Assembly (NCBI RefSeq): GCF_000006405.1
Contig: NW_003205565.1
Coordinates: forward strand, 156,015-220,014
Direction of reading: 5' to 3'
DNA from: Perkinsus marinus ATCC 50983
Taxonomy: Eukaryota > Perkinsozoa > Perkinsida > Perkinsidae
DNA length: 64,000 nt
The position numbers and the translations under genes were made by a program. Position 1 is the first letter of the stretch. Every line of letters starts with the position of its first letter. Positions 46,028 to 56,259 of this stretch are shown one piece after another. Below the pieces are notes generated by a model, which worked only from the letters and a program-made list of their open reading frames with translations, had not been told where the DNA came from and searched no databases.

Positions 46028-46417
46028 CGTTATAAGCAAAGCCTAACTGAATGATAGTGATGTTCCGAGTGATCAATATAGAGCACCGCTGCTGAGTTAA
46101 CAAGGGAGTTCACAAGGTCACGCTGGTCGTTGTGCCGGGAGGATTTACGAAAGGAGTGGTATGGGACATAATAATGTGACTTGTGCATCTTGTAATTCTT
46201 GTTATTCCCTTAGGAGAAATTCGACTGTGCTGGATGAGTCGCCGTAGATTTAACCATGGACGGGTAATCAGCTAGTTTTCATAGCCTCTGCTTGGTGGTC
46301 TGCTCTCTGAGACACGCGGTCACCAACGCGTACCCGGGCTGATCGGATGAGGTCGGACCGAGCAAGGCTTCCCACATTAGGCCAACATCTAATGCGTTGC
46401 TTCCAGTCGGTATACTA
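46028..46417. other. Divergent spacer
   Basis: The spacer lies between the RBM28-like start (minus) and the unrecognised plus-strand gene that begins at 46418. It presumably contains both promoters. No distinct element is seen. Confidence 0.35.
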
Positions 46418-47400
46418 ATGTCGGTCCCGTCCGGAGCCCAACCGAGTGTTCAAGGCCCTGTGGCTGTGGGAGACCTCTTGAGTGAGGCTTCGAAAAGATT
46501 CGAACAAGAGTTTCTTCAGCGGCCTGATGCATTCAGTGTCGCTCCAGCTTCCATACCACTCCTTGGTGAGATCGAGTCAACGACCTACCGTCTTAGAATC
46601 AATTACATGAGGCTAAAAGTCGTCAACATGACATAGACCATAACAACCTTTTTTCGTTAGGTACCAGTGCAGTTCATGAGAACATTTCTGTGAGCATCGC
46701 CGTAGATCGATACACTGTAATTGTTGGACGATCGAGCCAAGACAGCTCCGAGGTGCTACTGCGAAGGAGGTGTGCGTCTCATATATCTTCGCTTCGCGCA
46801 GTGTTCTCTCATCTGGAATAGTGCTCTGTTACAGAATACAGTATTGAGAGGCTTGACCATCAGGTTAGAGTTATATCAACGTCATGTGCGAAGGCGTGTG
46901 TCTTCACTCTGCCTCCTATTGAGGAGGGGGAGGGTGATGAGACCGCTGGAGATGTGCGCGGTTGGGACTGGTAGTAAGGGCAATCGACTCACATTCCTTT
47001 CGCAGACTCAACAGACGCTTGTGGAGATTTTTGGACCCTGAGAAATGTGCGCCTGGTGGCTCTTACTTGTGGTTGGAACCAAGGTGATCTCGTGGACAGA
47101 GAAGCAGTTTCGTAATGAGTGTGGTACTCATCAATTAGTAGGACCGGTCTTGACTAGCGCCTCTTCTCATCGTTACCCGGTCGTTCATGATGTCCCTATA
47201 GGAGCAACATCATTCGGAGTCTGGTTCAAGAATTAAGGCAGCTGAGTGGTATCGATATATCAGGCTTCACTGCTGTTGTGCATAGTAAGACATGGGTCAG
47301 GCCATGGAGACAACTCTACTGCTGCGTTTTGTGCCCTATAAGAACAAGCACTAGTCTACCGCGCTTAGCACTATGACATTACGAAGCGGTCAAATCTTGG
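46418..47400 (+). CDS. Unrecognised multi-exon protein
   Basis: The ATG at 46418 starts MSVPSGAQPSVQGPVAVGDL, then LLSEASKRFEQEFLQRPDAF. A GT-AG intron leads to GTSAVHENISVSIAVDRYTV and IVGRSSQDSSEVLLRR. Later coding-like exons give VFTLPPIEEGEGDETAGDV and IIRSLVQELRQLSGIDISGF. Canonical splice sites and continuous frames support a gene, but I recognise no family. The end is uncertain: a coding-like frame stops near 47375, and another open frame continues at 47431-47730. Confidence 0.4.
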
Positions 47401-48300
47401 TAGAAGTAGTCATGTAAACTCGGGTACCTGTTGAGTCTGTCCCTGGACCATGCCAATCAATTCATCGCTAGTGTGTGGATGATTACGACACTAGCACCGG
47501 GTTTCGCCTACTGTTTAGTTCAACATAGTCGGCAGCCGATCTCCATTGTGTGCCCCTTACCCTTGGCTTATCGTGCAGGTACTATCCCGTCGCACCAATC
47601 AATGAACAGCTCAGCGGCACTAGAGGTTGCTATGGCGGCACTTCTTCAGCGATTATTCCCTCAGAGCTTTTGCACAGTTAGCCAAATGGATATGATACTT
47701 GCCTGTCGCCGAGCTGATCAGAAGTACTGATGAGAATCTACTTGGCCGTTCGATGCATTCCTTCCCTCTTCGCCTGTTTCCGCTGATCTACACAAGTCAA
47801 CTGTGTGCTGTCCCCGCGACTGATGTATTCCATCAACTGTATCTATATGAATGTATGAACAAAATATATATCAATTCTACTATTATAAATGGGTATGTTT
47901 GTAATATCCAATATAATAGTATGAATAATATAAATTAAGATAATACCAAAATTTGATTTAATTATAGATAGATTCATGTGCTATCATATAGCAGGCATTT
48001 CACTGCTAGCTGAGGGCCAAATCGTCTCCGCAGTCTGTGCTGCAACTATCCTCAGAAAGCAATGCTATTCATAACTAAGCCATGCTCATCAGGTGTTCAG
48101 ACGTGGGTTCGAACGCTTTCACATCATCGGCTCTCGAACAGCTCACTTGCACCTTCTCGAGACAAATGCACGCTATTCACGCTGATGCTGGAGATGTAGT
48201 GCATTGGGAATGCGAATTCGAGTAGATATAGTCATCAATGGAATTGAAATTTATCTTTACCGTGGAGAGCATCATATTTCACGGTCTCATACTTTTTATG
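47401..48300. other. AT-rich intergenic stretch
   Basis: From about 47840 to 47960 the sequence is strongly AT-rich. A plus-strand frame at 47431-47730 could be a last exon of the preceding gene. A GGTTCGAAC box lies at 48106-48114 without a tRNA fold. Nothing else is supported. Confidence 0.35.
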
Positions 48301-48516
48301 TTACACACAATTTTCAGTCATTATACTGAGCGAATTTCTAAGGTGAGTTTCTATCTCGCATGAGGTGACTTCTGCATCAAATCGGACTTCGCCGATTTTG
48401 AGCGTTACGTATTGGTTCATATTCAGATGCGGATATTCGACTTCATCGCCTTCCCATCCCAGCCGACCATCCGACTGCTCCTTATCGTACCACTCGTCTC
48501 TCAGGAGTCTCCGCAC
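48301..48516 (-). CDS. Possible last exon of a small unrecognised gene
   Basis: The frame reads RRLLRDEWYDKEQSDGRLGW, then EYPHLNMNQYVTLKIGEVRF and ends MTENCV. Its charged, low-repeat composition looks coding, and the frame continues upstream to about 48545 behind an AG acceptor. No upstream exon or start was fixed, though one may lie within 48550-48689. No family is recognised. Confidence 0.35.
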   Translation of the reverse strand: MRRLLRDEWYDKEQSDGRLGWEGDEVEYPHLNMNQYVTLKIGEVRFDAEVTSCEIETHLRNSLSIMTENCV

Positions 48517-48859
48517 CTCCCCCTCGAGTAGGTTGGGACACTGTAATTCACAAGTCGGGGAGATCGATGGAACTTCAGTAGCATATGATGCATCCTTCTA
48601 CAGCAACAATATCGTTTGGAAATGGTATATTCGTGCTCTAGAATGTATGTAACCACTTTGGTCACACTTTGTTTCCTGTAGCACTTCATTTTCTCTCATC
48701 GTGTCGAATATCCTTGGACAGTTTTGAAATATATGTTCGTTCCCCCTAGTAGTTATAGAAATTTATGTAGGAGTTAGGGTAGAGGTGTACAGGAGCTGAC
48801 AGGAATTCCCCAGAATTTCCTCAAAATTTTCGGATTGTCGCCGACACATGCAGTTGACC

Positions 48860-49350
48860 ATGGCGAGTTTTTTCGCACTAACTCTGGAAAATTCTTCTGC
48901 TACTATGGATCCGTTTGTTTTGCGCTTCAGTCGCTGGCAGGATTCTCCCACTGAGGACGAACTAGCGATATCGGCTGCGCAACTGATGGGCCGTCCATCC
49001 CTCAGAGACATTGCGATTGAAGACGTGGACCGAGCGTCGCTAGATGACAGGCAACGCAAAGCTGTTATGGGTAGGTGTGCAATTGGGCTCGGGAGAAGAG
49101 TGGAGTGGTGTGGCCTTCAGGCGTTGTATTAGAAGCCAACCGAGTGAATCAGCTAGTGTCGATGCAACGATCATGTACGGCTGAGGACCTTGGTGCTCTG
49201 TTGAACTCGGACAGGCTGGCCAACGATGAATGTGAGTCGTGCTGGAGAATGGCGTGGTCTTTCGTCTCGCATGCTACCGAGGCGAAGTATGATCAGCTTC
49301 CTTGCTCCTATATCGATCACAAGTTAGTGAACGGTGCATTCCATATGTAG
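48860..49350 (+). CDS. Small two-exon hypothetical protein
   Basis: Exon 1 starts MASFFALTLENSSATMDPFV and runs through SRWQDSPTEDELAISAAQLM to RKAVMG. A 50-nt GT-AG intron follows (about 49070-49119), and exon 2 gives VVLEANRVNQLVSMQRSCTA, then CWRMAWSFVSHATEAKYDQL and a stop at 49350. The frame is continuous and composition is protein-like, giving about 145 residues. No domain, signal peptide or membrane span is recognised. A Met four codons upstream (48848) is an alternative start. Confidence 0.5.
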
Positions 49351-49464
49351 TCGAACTGCGATCGAGCCAAGGTTGGGCGGTCTCCTCGTTCGTGTTTTGT
49401 CGGAATTATGGTGATTTAGTCGTCATATGACTGCTGATGTATTTCTTGTTTTTTAATATCTTGT

Positions 49465-49901
49465 TTAGGCCACCGACTTCTTTCGGCGATTCGGTTCCTT
49501 CCGGGCATCTTTGGATGCCGACGAGTAAACGGCAGCTACCAGAGTCCGTCGAGCTTCGCTGCTATCGCCATCGCTGATGTTGGAGTGTGCGGTCCGTATC
49601 TTGTCAAGTTCTCCCAAGAGTACAACTGCACAATTCATGTGCTCACTCCTGCCGATGGTGCTTACTCTAGTTATCTCAAGTTCATGGCACCTCAGCAGTG
49701 AATATGACCGCGTCACTCGTTGCCAATCACTTTTCATGCTCGCACAGTGTTGAGTCAGAGGTGGTTCCACACAGTAGTTCCAGCCGAGCATAGGGCTTAT
49801 GTTCCAGAAGTGGGAGTATTTGCACTGGCACGTACTGAACATAACGTACAGCGAAACATGGTTTTTGCTGATCGCAGCATTTTCCCTAATTCCTGTCCCA
49901 T
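49465..49901 (-). CDS. Small hypothetical protein with basic C-terminus
   Basis: Candidate exon 1 reads MGQELGKMLRSAKTMF from 49901. A middle exon and the last exon follow, the latter with TIGRSEHMNCAVVLLGELDK and SEARRTLVAAVYSSASKDAR, ending RKEPNRRKKSVA. The last exon is the best supported. The basic tail may be nuclear. I recognise no family, and the middle exon can be read in two frames. It is divergent from the first DGAT2 gene, with only 83 bp between the starts. Confidence 0.4.
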
Positions 49902-49984
49902 CTCGTCATAAGCGTGGGGGGACAGCGACACAAAGAAGCTTGTCAGGGGTCTCCTACGTCCCTTGGTAGTTGCCGTTTCTTACT

Positions 49985-51078
49985 ATGGAGCTGAGAACTG
50001 GTGTATATTCCCAACCATTGCTCGCTCTCGCCTTATTCATTCTTCCTTTGGTTGTGCGCGGCCTTGGATTCGGGCAGATCCTCTTGGGACTTTTCCTGGC
50101 TTACTTGGTTTACTTCTTCGATTCCTCACAATACGAGCCCGGCAGAAGGTAACTCGTAGGGAATCTTAGGTCCAACTCTACAAGATACGAAATAGGTCAG
50201 ATTGCAGTCATTCTCGGTTCTAGGTACCATCCGCGTATCTACAACTGGATTCGCAACGCAGATGCACGCATGCTCAGTGGCTATTTCCAGAAGGTTTCAC
50301 TCAATTACGAAGACTTCGGGGCTATCGAGAAGCAGCCTCAAGTGATCTACTCCATCCAACCGCACGGAGTTATGTCATTCTGCCCGCCCATGCTGTTCAT
50401 GAACGCCCCGCAGAAAACCTGCGGCCTTGGTGCCTCTGTGTGCTTCAAGTTTCCTATTATGCGGGAGATGTACCTCTGGATGGGCGTCATCGATGCTGGT
50501 CGCCGCACGTGCATGAAGGCACTCAAAGAAGGCTACAGCTTGTCGATCGTTCTTGGTGGTACGAAGGAACAGTTGATACCCTACTCGCCTACTCATGATA
50601 CTATTGTATGCAAGTCTAGGAGAGGCTTCATCTACTTGGCTAGGGATGCTGGCAAGATACCCATCGTGCCATGCTATTGCTTTGGAGAGCAGATTGCTTA
50701 CGGTAAGTCATCGCTCGCACAACTGTAACCTCATCAATGAGCACCCGTGCCGCGTTCCCGTGATTGTTTCTCTTCAGAGACTAGTAACTTCATGCTCTCT
50801 ACGCGCCAGTGGCTTCAGCAGCACCTAGGTTTGGGTCTACCTCTGCCCAAGTCGTGGCGTCCCAAGCACTTGAAGGACTTCGCACTGGTAGTCGGCAAAC
50901 CCATTGAATGGGAGGAAGAGGACACAGTAACGACCATGCACGACAAGTAAAATCCTCCCTCACGTTGAGAATGTCCAGTCGTACTTGCATCAGGTACGTC
51001 AGTGCTATCCATGATTTATTCTACGATAATAAGAGCAAATACCCCGAGTACGAGAAACGCGAGCTTGTCATCGAGTGA
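49985..51078 (+). CDS. Diacylglycerol O-acyltransferase 2-like, copy 1
   Basis: DGAT2-family enzymes make triacylglycerol (or related esters) from acyl-CoA at the ER and lipid droplets. The start at 49985 gives MELRTGVYSQPLLALALF, followed by two hydrophobic spans, as in DGAT2. Motifs follow in order: IYSIQPHGVMSF (active-site PHG block), GVIDAGRRTCMKAL, LGGTKEQLIPYS, RRGFIYLARDAGKIPIVPC with YCFGEQ, and ALVVGKPIEW. The end is YEKRELVIE with a stop at 51078. It has four exons and is a little over 300 residues long, within the family range. The usual HPHG tetrapeptide is QPHG here, a change at a position known to affect activity in animal DGAT2. Copy 2 lies 134 bp downstream, with introns at matching positions. 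Confidence 0.88.
50552..50670 (+). repeat. Identical tract shared by the DGAT2 paralogues, copy 1
   Basis: These 119 bases match 51757-51875 without a mismatch, including third codon positions. They encode LGGTKEQLIPYS through GKIPIVP. The flanks on both sides diverge at once. Confidence 0.95.
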
Positions 51079-51211
51079 GCCTCCAGTGACAATCGCGGTA
51101 TTCAGTTCCTTCACATTTCCTCAGCAGTTCTGCTATTCGAGCTGGCCTCGCGTTTCTCAGTGATTAATTCTCGCGAGTTTGAGTTCATGCAGGTTTTCAC
51201 TCCTTCTCTTA

Positions 51212-52287
51212 ATGGCTTTTCCCTTACATATTCGTTCCCAGCAAGATGCTCTTGCCCTAGCGCTGTTCCTGGCTCCAACCCTGTTCAAGGGAGTAGGATT
51301 CTGGCAACTTGCATGCGGTCTTTTGCTCGCCTACTCGGTGTACCTTATGGATTCTGCCCAGTACGAACCTCACTGCAGGTAGGTCCTTGCGTTATTGCTG
51401 TCGTTACCAGATTGCGCTCGCTCTGTAGATACAATTCGAAGGTGTTCGAATATTGCCGCTCTTCCTATACCAAGATGCTCAAGAGGTTTGCCGACAATGT
51501 TGCCCTCGTGTACGAAGATGAGGGCGCACTCAAGCAGTGTTCGCAAGTGATCTATTCGATACACCCTCACGGTGTCATGTCTTTCTGCCATCCATTTCTA
51601 TTTTTCAACTGTCCCCATGCAACCTGTGGCCTGAGCGCTTCAGCCTGTTTCAAGTGTCCACTTATGAGGGAACTCTGGCTTGCACTCGGTGTCATTGACG
51701 CTGGACGTGCTACATGCATGAGAGCCTTGCAGCAAGGATACAGTCTCACTCTAGTGCTTGGTGGTACGAAGGAACAGTTGATACCCTACTCGCCTACTCA
51801 TGATACTATTGTATGCAAGTCTAGGAGAGGCTTCATCTACTTGGCTAGGGATGCTGGCAAGATACCCATCGTGCCGTGCTATTGCTTTGGGGAGCAAATC
51901 ACGTATGGTAAGCCCCTCAGGCAGTCACGACTTCGATACAGCGATGCTCACATTTCAGAGACAAGTGACTTCATGCTTCCTCTCCGTCAGTGGCTGCAAC
52001 ATAACCTCGGCTTGGGCATGCCGCTCCCCAAGTCGGTTCGTCCGAAGCATTTGAAGGATTTCGTAGTCGTTGTTGGCGCCCCTTTAACATGGGGAGAAGA
52101 TGACACTGTGGAAACCATGCATGCTAAGTGAGTGAATCAGCACACAGGAAATTCAGCCATGATTCTGTGTCCCTGTCGAAGTACACTCTGGTCGCCCTGC
52201 AGGTATGTCTCGGCGGTTCATGATCTCTTCTACAAGAATCGTGAGAGATACCCAGACTACGCCAAGAGAGAGCTTGTCATTCAGTGA
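51212..52287 (+). CDS. Diacylglycerol O-acyltransferase 2-like, copy 2
   Basis: This is the tandem paralogue of the preceding gene. It starts MAFPLHIRSQQDALALALFL and has the two N-terminal hydrophobic spans, then VIYSIHPHGVMSF with the standard HPHG, GVIDAGRATCMRALQQGYSL, LGGTKEQLIPYS, RRGFIYLARDAGKIPIVPC and FVVVVGAPLTWGEDD. It ends DYAKRELVIQ at 52287. Introns sit after YEPHC(R), within TYE and after MHAK, the same places as in copy 1, which supports tandem duplication after intron gain. Protein identity is high in the catalytic core and low near the N-terminus. A 119-bp stretch is identical in DNA to copy 1. Confidence 0.9.
51757..51875 (+). repeat. Identical tract shared by the DGAT2 paralogues, copy 2
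   Basis: This is the partner of the tract at 50552-50670, offset by 1205 bp in direct orientation. It is best explained by recent gene conversion between the tandem genes. Confidence 0.95.
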
Positions 52288-52693
52288 TCGTTTGTGAATG
52301 ATTGTTCCTTTTCTGTTTGTTCGACAGAGTTCTGTATTCAATTACTAGTACATTTCTCTCCGCGATAATAAAGCAGAACCGCGAGGGTCATTGGATCTCG
52401 CTCACTAAGTTGCATATAAGCCTCCTTGAGTATCTCGTTTTGATCGTTTCAATGCATTGCTAATACGCCCAGGTCTTGGGCTTAGCTCTCCTCGGCCAAC
52501 TGTGAATCTCACCGGGTTCTCATGGCGTGTTGCCGGAGTCCCAGTTTGATGTACTGCGAAAGCGATGCCTTGTCGAACGTCGCTTTTCATGTCTGAGAGC
52601 AGATAAGCCCACATTATTGTATCACTCGAAAAGGCTCTTTTTGGGACGCTGATGAGTCTTCGAGAGCAATGTTGATGTGTTGTTTTCTTTGAA
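52288..52693. other. Spacer after the DGAT2 pair
   Basis: About 400 bp with a minus-strand open frame (52405-52614, 69 codons) that has no recognised domain. The first copy of a 31-bp direct repeat falls at 52607-52637. No other feature is seen. Confidence 0.4.
52607..52637 (+). repeat. 31-bp direct repeat, copy A
   Basis: The sequence beginning GCCCACATTATTGTATCACT recurs at 53173-53203 with 29 of 31 positions identical. The two copies bracket the Cys-rich orphan frame. Confidence 0.85.
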
Positions 52694-52975
52694 ATGAGAT
52701 CGATCGAACCTATCAGGAACGGCTGTAAGCCTTACTATGACTATGACGACGTTAATGATAGACTCTGCATCTTTGTCTGTGAGTACCAACGAGTTTGCTC
52801 GTATAAGCGCGACGATCCAGAGTTCTGTCGAGATATTCATATTGCCTGCCACGGCGAGTACGCGGTGAGCAGCATATTCGACTGTCTCGATGCACTATTC
52901 TCTATCGCCAATACCAAGACTGAGAGCACCACATCACTGCGCTGTGTCAATTTGGGAGACACTGATAGGCCTTGA
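52694..52975 (+). CDS. Cys-rich orphan open frame
   Basis: The 93-codon frame starts MRSIEPIRNGCKPYYDYDDV and continues DRLCIFVCEYQRVCSYKRDD, FCRDIHIACHGEYAVSSIFD, ending LGDTDRP. It has eight Cys residues but no signal peptide or known zinc pattern. An alternative intron beginning near 52947 could join it to later exons up to 53148. It lies between two copies of a 31-bp direct repeat. I recognise no family, and it may be lineage-specific or not a gene. Confidence 0.35.
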   Translation: MRSIEPIRNGCKPYYDYDDVNDRLCIFVCEYQRVCSYKRDDPEFCRDIHIACHGEYAVSSIFDCLDALFSIANTKTESTTSLRCVNLGDTDRP

Positions 52976-53459
52976 TGAGGAGCGGCTACTGTTAACGTAT
53001 GGGGCTGGGATTCATAAAGGTCGGCTTCGAGAGATCTCATCCTGGTTCCCGTTCCTGGAGGCTCTTGCTGTTCACACTCGTTCCACTTCATCGCTGCCAA
53101 TTGTAACTGCTGGCACGAGCTTGAAGCAGCACGCAGCCCGACGTAGTTGAGCAAGACGCAGCTCGTCCTGATGCCCACATTATTGTATCACTCGGAAGGG
53201 CTCATTCCCACCACGCGCGGTCATTGAACTTATTTATTAACTATTCGGTGACAGTATACTACTTCCCATCGGTATGATATTCGATTGTAAGATAATGGGC
53301 GTTGCGTTGGCTGCGGACGGGCCTCCGTGAATGGTCGACTTTCACATGCAGTGGAATCCGCAAACTCACGGACGGCCACCGAGAACTCGCAAGACGCAAT
53401 AGTCCTGAGGGCGATACAGAGGCACTGTCAACGTTATTGCTCTACAGAATAGCATTCTA
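52976..53459. other. Spacer before the C2HC zinc-finger gene
   Basis: A plus-strand frame at 52890-53150 may be a further exon of the preceding orphan. The second 31-bp repeat copy is at 53173-53203. The rest shows no gene, repeat or RNA. Confidence 0.35.
53173..53203 (+). repeat. 31-bp direct repeat, copy B
   Basis: This is the second copy of the repeat at 52607-52637, in direct orientation, 566 bp away. It differs at two positions near its 3' end. Confidence 0.85.
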
Positions 53460-54164
53460 ATGGACCGCGGGACCCTCGAGTCGTGTCAAAGGTGTGGGAA
53501 AGATTTCGGGTGGGTGTAGGAGACAATAATTCCTTCGTAACGTTGCCAGAGACGGCCGTTATCACTCAAACCTCAGGCAGTCTTCGCTTGCAAAGCACTC
53601 AAGTTTCTGCGGGCAGATGAAAGGTAAGAACTCCGTCATCGTCCACGCTAACCTGTTATGAACATATGAATGTTTAGCTACCGATTCAGAGGGCGTTTCA
53701 ACGGCAATTACTGTTAATTACTCTCAGTACCCAAATTCGACAAAGTCACGCATTACCTCCGCAACACTGATAGTGCATCCTACATGGGTTTGATTAAGGT
53801 GAGAGCATCCTATCGAGGGCTCGCTACCTCAATTCAGATGAAGCTTTCACGCGGAGTTGCAAAATACTCAAAGCTCGGGCTCGCGGCTCGACGAGTTCGA
53901 CCGTGCTGCGGCATATGTGGGAGGAAGTTCGACTCCTCGGTAAGCCTTGTCTCACTACGGAACATCTTTGCTCCATAGGAAGCTCTGTCGAAGCACAGCC
54001 GAGGATGTCGGGGACCGTCCGAGGGGTCACACAAAAGTGAACTAAGAACTGTCACACTGAGAATACCAGACACAACGCATGCAACGGGCATTTCTTCACA
54101 CCTTAAACCATCAACTTCCCGTACCACTAGAAGTGAGGGGATCTCGCTCAACGCCATGTTCTGA
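53460..54164 (+). CDS. ZC2HC1-type zinc-finger protein
   Basis: The start at 53460 gives MDRGTLESCQRCGKDFG joined across a short intron to QSSLAKHSSFCGQMK, a C-x2-C-x11-H-x3-C finger. Then come PKFDKVTHYLRNTDSASYMG and a third exon with RPCCGICGRKFDSS joined to EALSKHSRGC, a second C-x2-C-x12-H-x3-C finger. Two such fingers (CxxCGRxF, LxKH, C) are the hallmark of the ZC2HC1 family, whose role is not well known; some members are linked to flagella or nuclei. The frame runs on through a Ser/Thr-rich tail to a stop at 54162-54164. Splicing past this stop into exons at 54310-55422 is possible. Confidence 0.7.
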
Positions 54165-54309
54165 TCGTGTCGATAGAACCGAGGTCGGCTACAGCTCGAT
54201 CTCCGCAAGAGGGGCATGGGCACGTTGTTGCCCGAGCAGCTCAGCCGTATCACGTGCCACCCATGCCTGGCAGTGCCGGAGGTGAGTTCCATCTCCCTCA
54301 CACCTCACA

Positions 54310-55422
54310 TTGCACAGTATACCACAGATAAGCTCGTCGATCTCAGGTGGTGTTCGTGTTGGCTTGCGAGCGAGACATCCGAACGTGAAGAGTGGGAATA
54401 CGGAGTCTGTAGCACATAGTACGAACGATGCAGACTCATCGCTGGCGAGATCCCCGAGAGAGATTTCAATGGTTAGTGAAAAGCCGAACTTTGTGCTCAT
54501 CATCGTCAACTCTGGGATGAAATGCTCAATTACATGAGAATCGCCTGGCCAGTAGCCATTCGTGACGTATTCCTGTGGAATGGTGAACTATAGGCTGCAC
54601 CTGCGGTGCTTTCCTGAGCTAATACTTCATCTACCCTAAGCAGTTCTACCTCCTCACGTGTCTGAGACGCGGTAACGCAACACGGAGATAACACTTGAAT
54701 GCCCACTAGAAGCTTCATTTCGAGGATTCGGAACCCGATGAGTTTACTGCTCTTACTGCTCGCTTCGGATAATGAAATTTTACAACGTCGCTTGCTAGCG
54801 AATACTGGCAATTTTTTGTATTAACCACTTGTTCGCGGAGCTACAGAGCAGAAAAGTTCGGAAAGGTTTCGAAATCGAGTCGGTCCATATCATCGTCTCA
54901 GAATACCTTGGAGCCTCCGTACGAGCTCGCAGCGGAAGAAAGGACACCCGACGTGTTGGGCGGCGAAACCCTTGCAGTGTGAGGGCAACATCGAGTTTAT
55001 CGGGATATGGTGCTTCGAATCCCCTCATTCGAGACTTGGGAGGCAGATTATCTTCTTCTTGGTCCTGACGATCGATTTCAGACATGCAGAGAGAGCTCCT
55101 ATTTCGGAGAGGCTTTGTGGGACGCGGCAAGGAGGTTCCAGCCTGTACACCAACAGCTTTCGAGATCATCACATCGATGGGTTTGAACCAGACAGTATCT
55201 TTGGAATTGACGTTGAGAGCATCCTGTTCGGCGAAGACGATATAGAAGCGGTAGGAGGTGTGTTCAAATCAATGAAATATCCACGCACTGGGACTCGAAC
55301 GTCGCCTCTCGATCACACATCGTGGACCCATCCTTCCCCTCTGTTGCTGAAAGAACGCTTCCTTTTTGACCGGCGTCGCCGTCAACAATCCTCTCTACTG
55401 GTTCTTCCAAATAACTAACTAA
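54310..55422 (+). CDS. Possible continuation of the C2HC gene, or separate gene
   Basis: Coding-like exons on the plus strand give GVRVGLRARHPNVKSGNTES, SLARSPREISM, VSKSSRSISSSQNTLEPPYE, and, near the end, DGFEPDSIFGIDVESILFGE. A last exon is VAVNNPLYWFFQITN with the stop at 55420-55422. They are Ser-rich and charged, like the disordered linkers of ZC2HC1 proteins. Exon joins were not verified and no domain is recognised. Confidence 0.35.
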
Positions 55423-55606
55423 TCATCCACCCACCAAGTGGTGGCACCACTTGAAGTGTCAGGGCCCGTCCGTAGGAGTGCATCCGCTGGCTAGCTGCCT
55501 CCCAGCAAGTCTCATGCCTTTATTGGGGGGATACGGTGGAGGCGGCGTCACTTCGGGGTAAGGCGTATGTTGGAAGGGATGCCTGGATCTTGAACATCTG
55601 ATCTCT

Positions 55607-55837
55607 TCATGAGAAGCGCTGCATCAATAATTCTCGGAGACTGCCACCATGGTGCTCACAAGCTGTGAACAGATTGTCCCGACCACTTCGTTTCTGAGCC
55701 TCAAGGCGCGTTCGACATCTGTGCATTCGAGCTAATCTAAAAAGCAACTGCTTGGTGCAGGTTATCGACCGAACAAGGCAAGGCTGAGCATACTCCATTG
55801 CCCCGTCTGAAATATGAAAAAGCTCTTCCGCAGCCAC
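55607..55837 (-). CDS. Small intronless hypothetical protein
   Basis: The 76-codon frame starts MAAEELFHISDGAMEYAQPC and continues ITCTKQLLFRLARMHRCRTR, then FTACEHHGGSLRELLMQRFS and a stop. It is charged and helical, with four Cys residues that do not fit a clear twin CX9C pattern. A short intron inside cannot be excluded. No family is assigned. Confidence 0.4.
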   Translation of the reverse strand: MAAEELFHISDGAMEYAQPCLVRSITCTKQLLFRLARMHRCRTRLEAQKRSGRDNLFTACEHHGGSLRELLMQRFS

Positions 55838-56259
55838 GAAAAGCTACTGGTCGCTCCAGGAGAACGAAAGGGATTTGAAGGGTGTCTATCATGTTCCACA
55901 ATTATCATTAATGTCTCAACAACCGTTTTCCTACTGCCGGTGTGTCGGGTTGCTCATAATGTTCGCGATCTGGTAAACAAATTTACACACTATGCTTGTC
56001 TAGCATTGCCGGATGTGTTCGCCCTTGGCCGTTGTCAAACCGCCATCAGCAACAGTGGTGAATTATCTTCAAGTGGATACACATTCGATATCCTGAACGT
56101 CGGTCCTATCCTGAGATTGCTCGTTCATTGTCGCCAACTCAAGTCTTGGTGATACATTATTACGTGAGACAGACCCCTTTTGAAGTTCAAGTATGGTGCC
56201 CTATATGCTACCCCGATCATGCAAGTAGAATTTCACATAGAGTTCGTCGTGGGCCCTAT
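55838..56259. other. Spacer, possible 3' part of the SWIM/RING gene
   Basis: A plus-strand frame at 55814-56152 exists but lacks any domain. The stretch may hold the 3' end of the minus-strand SWIM-domain gene. Nothing is firmly supported. Confidence 0.3.
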
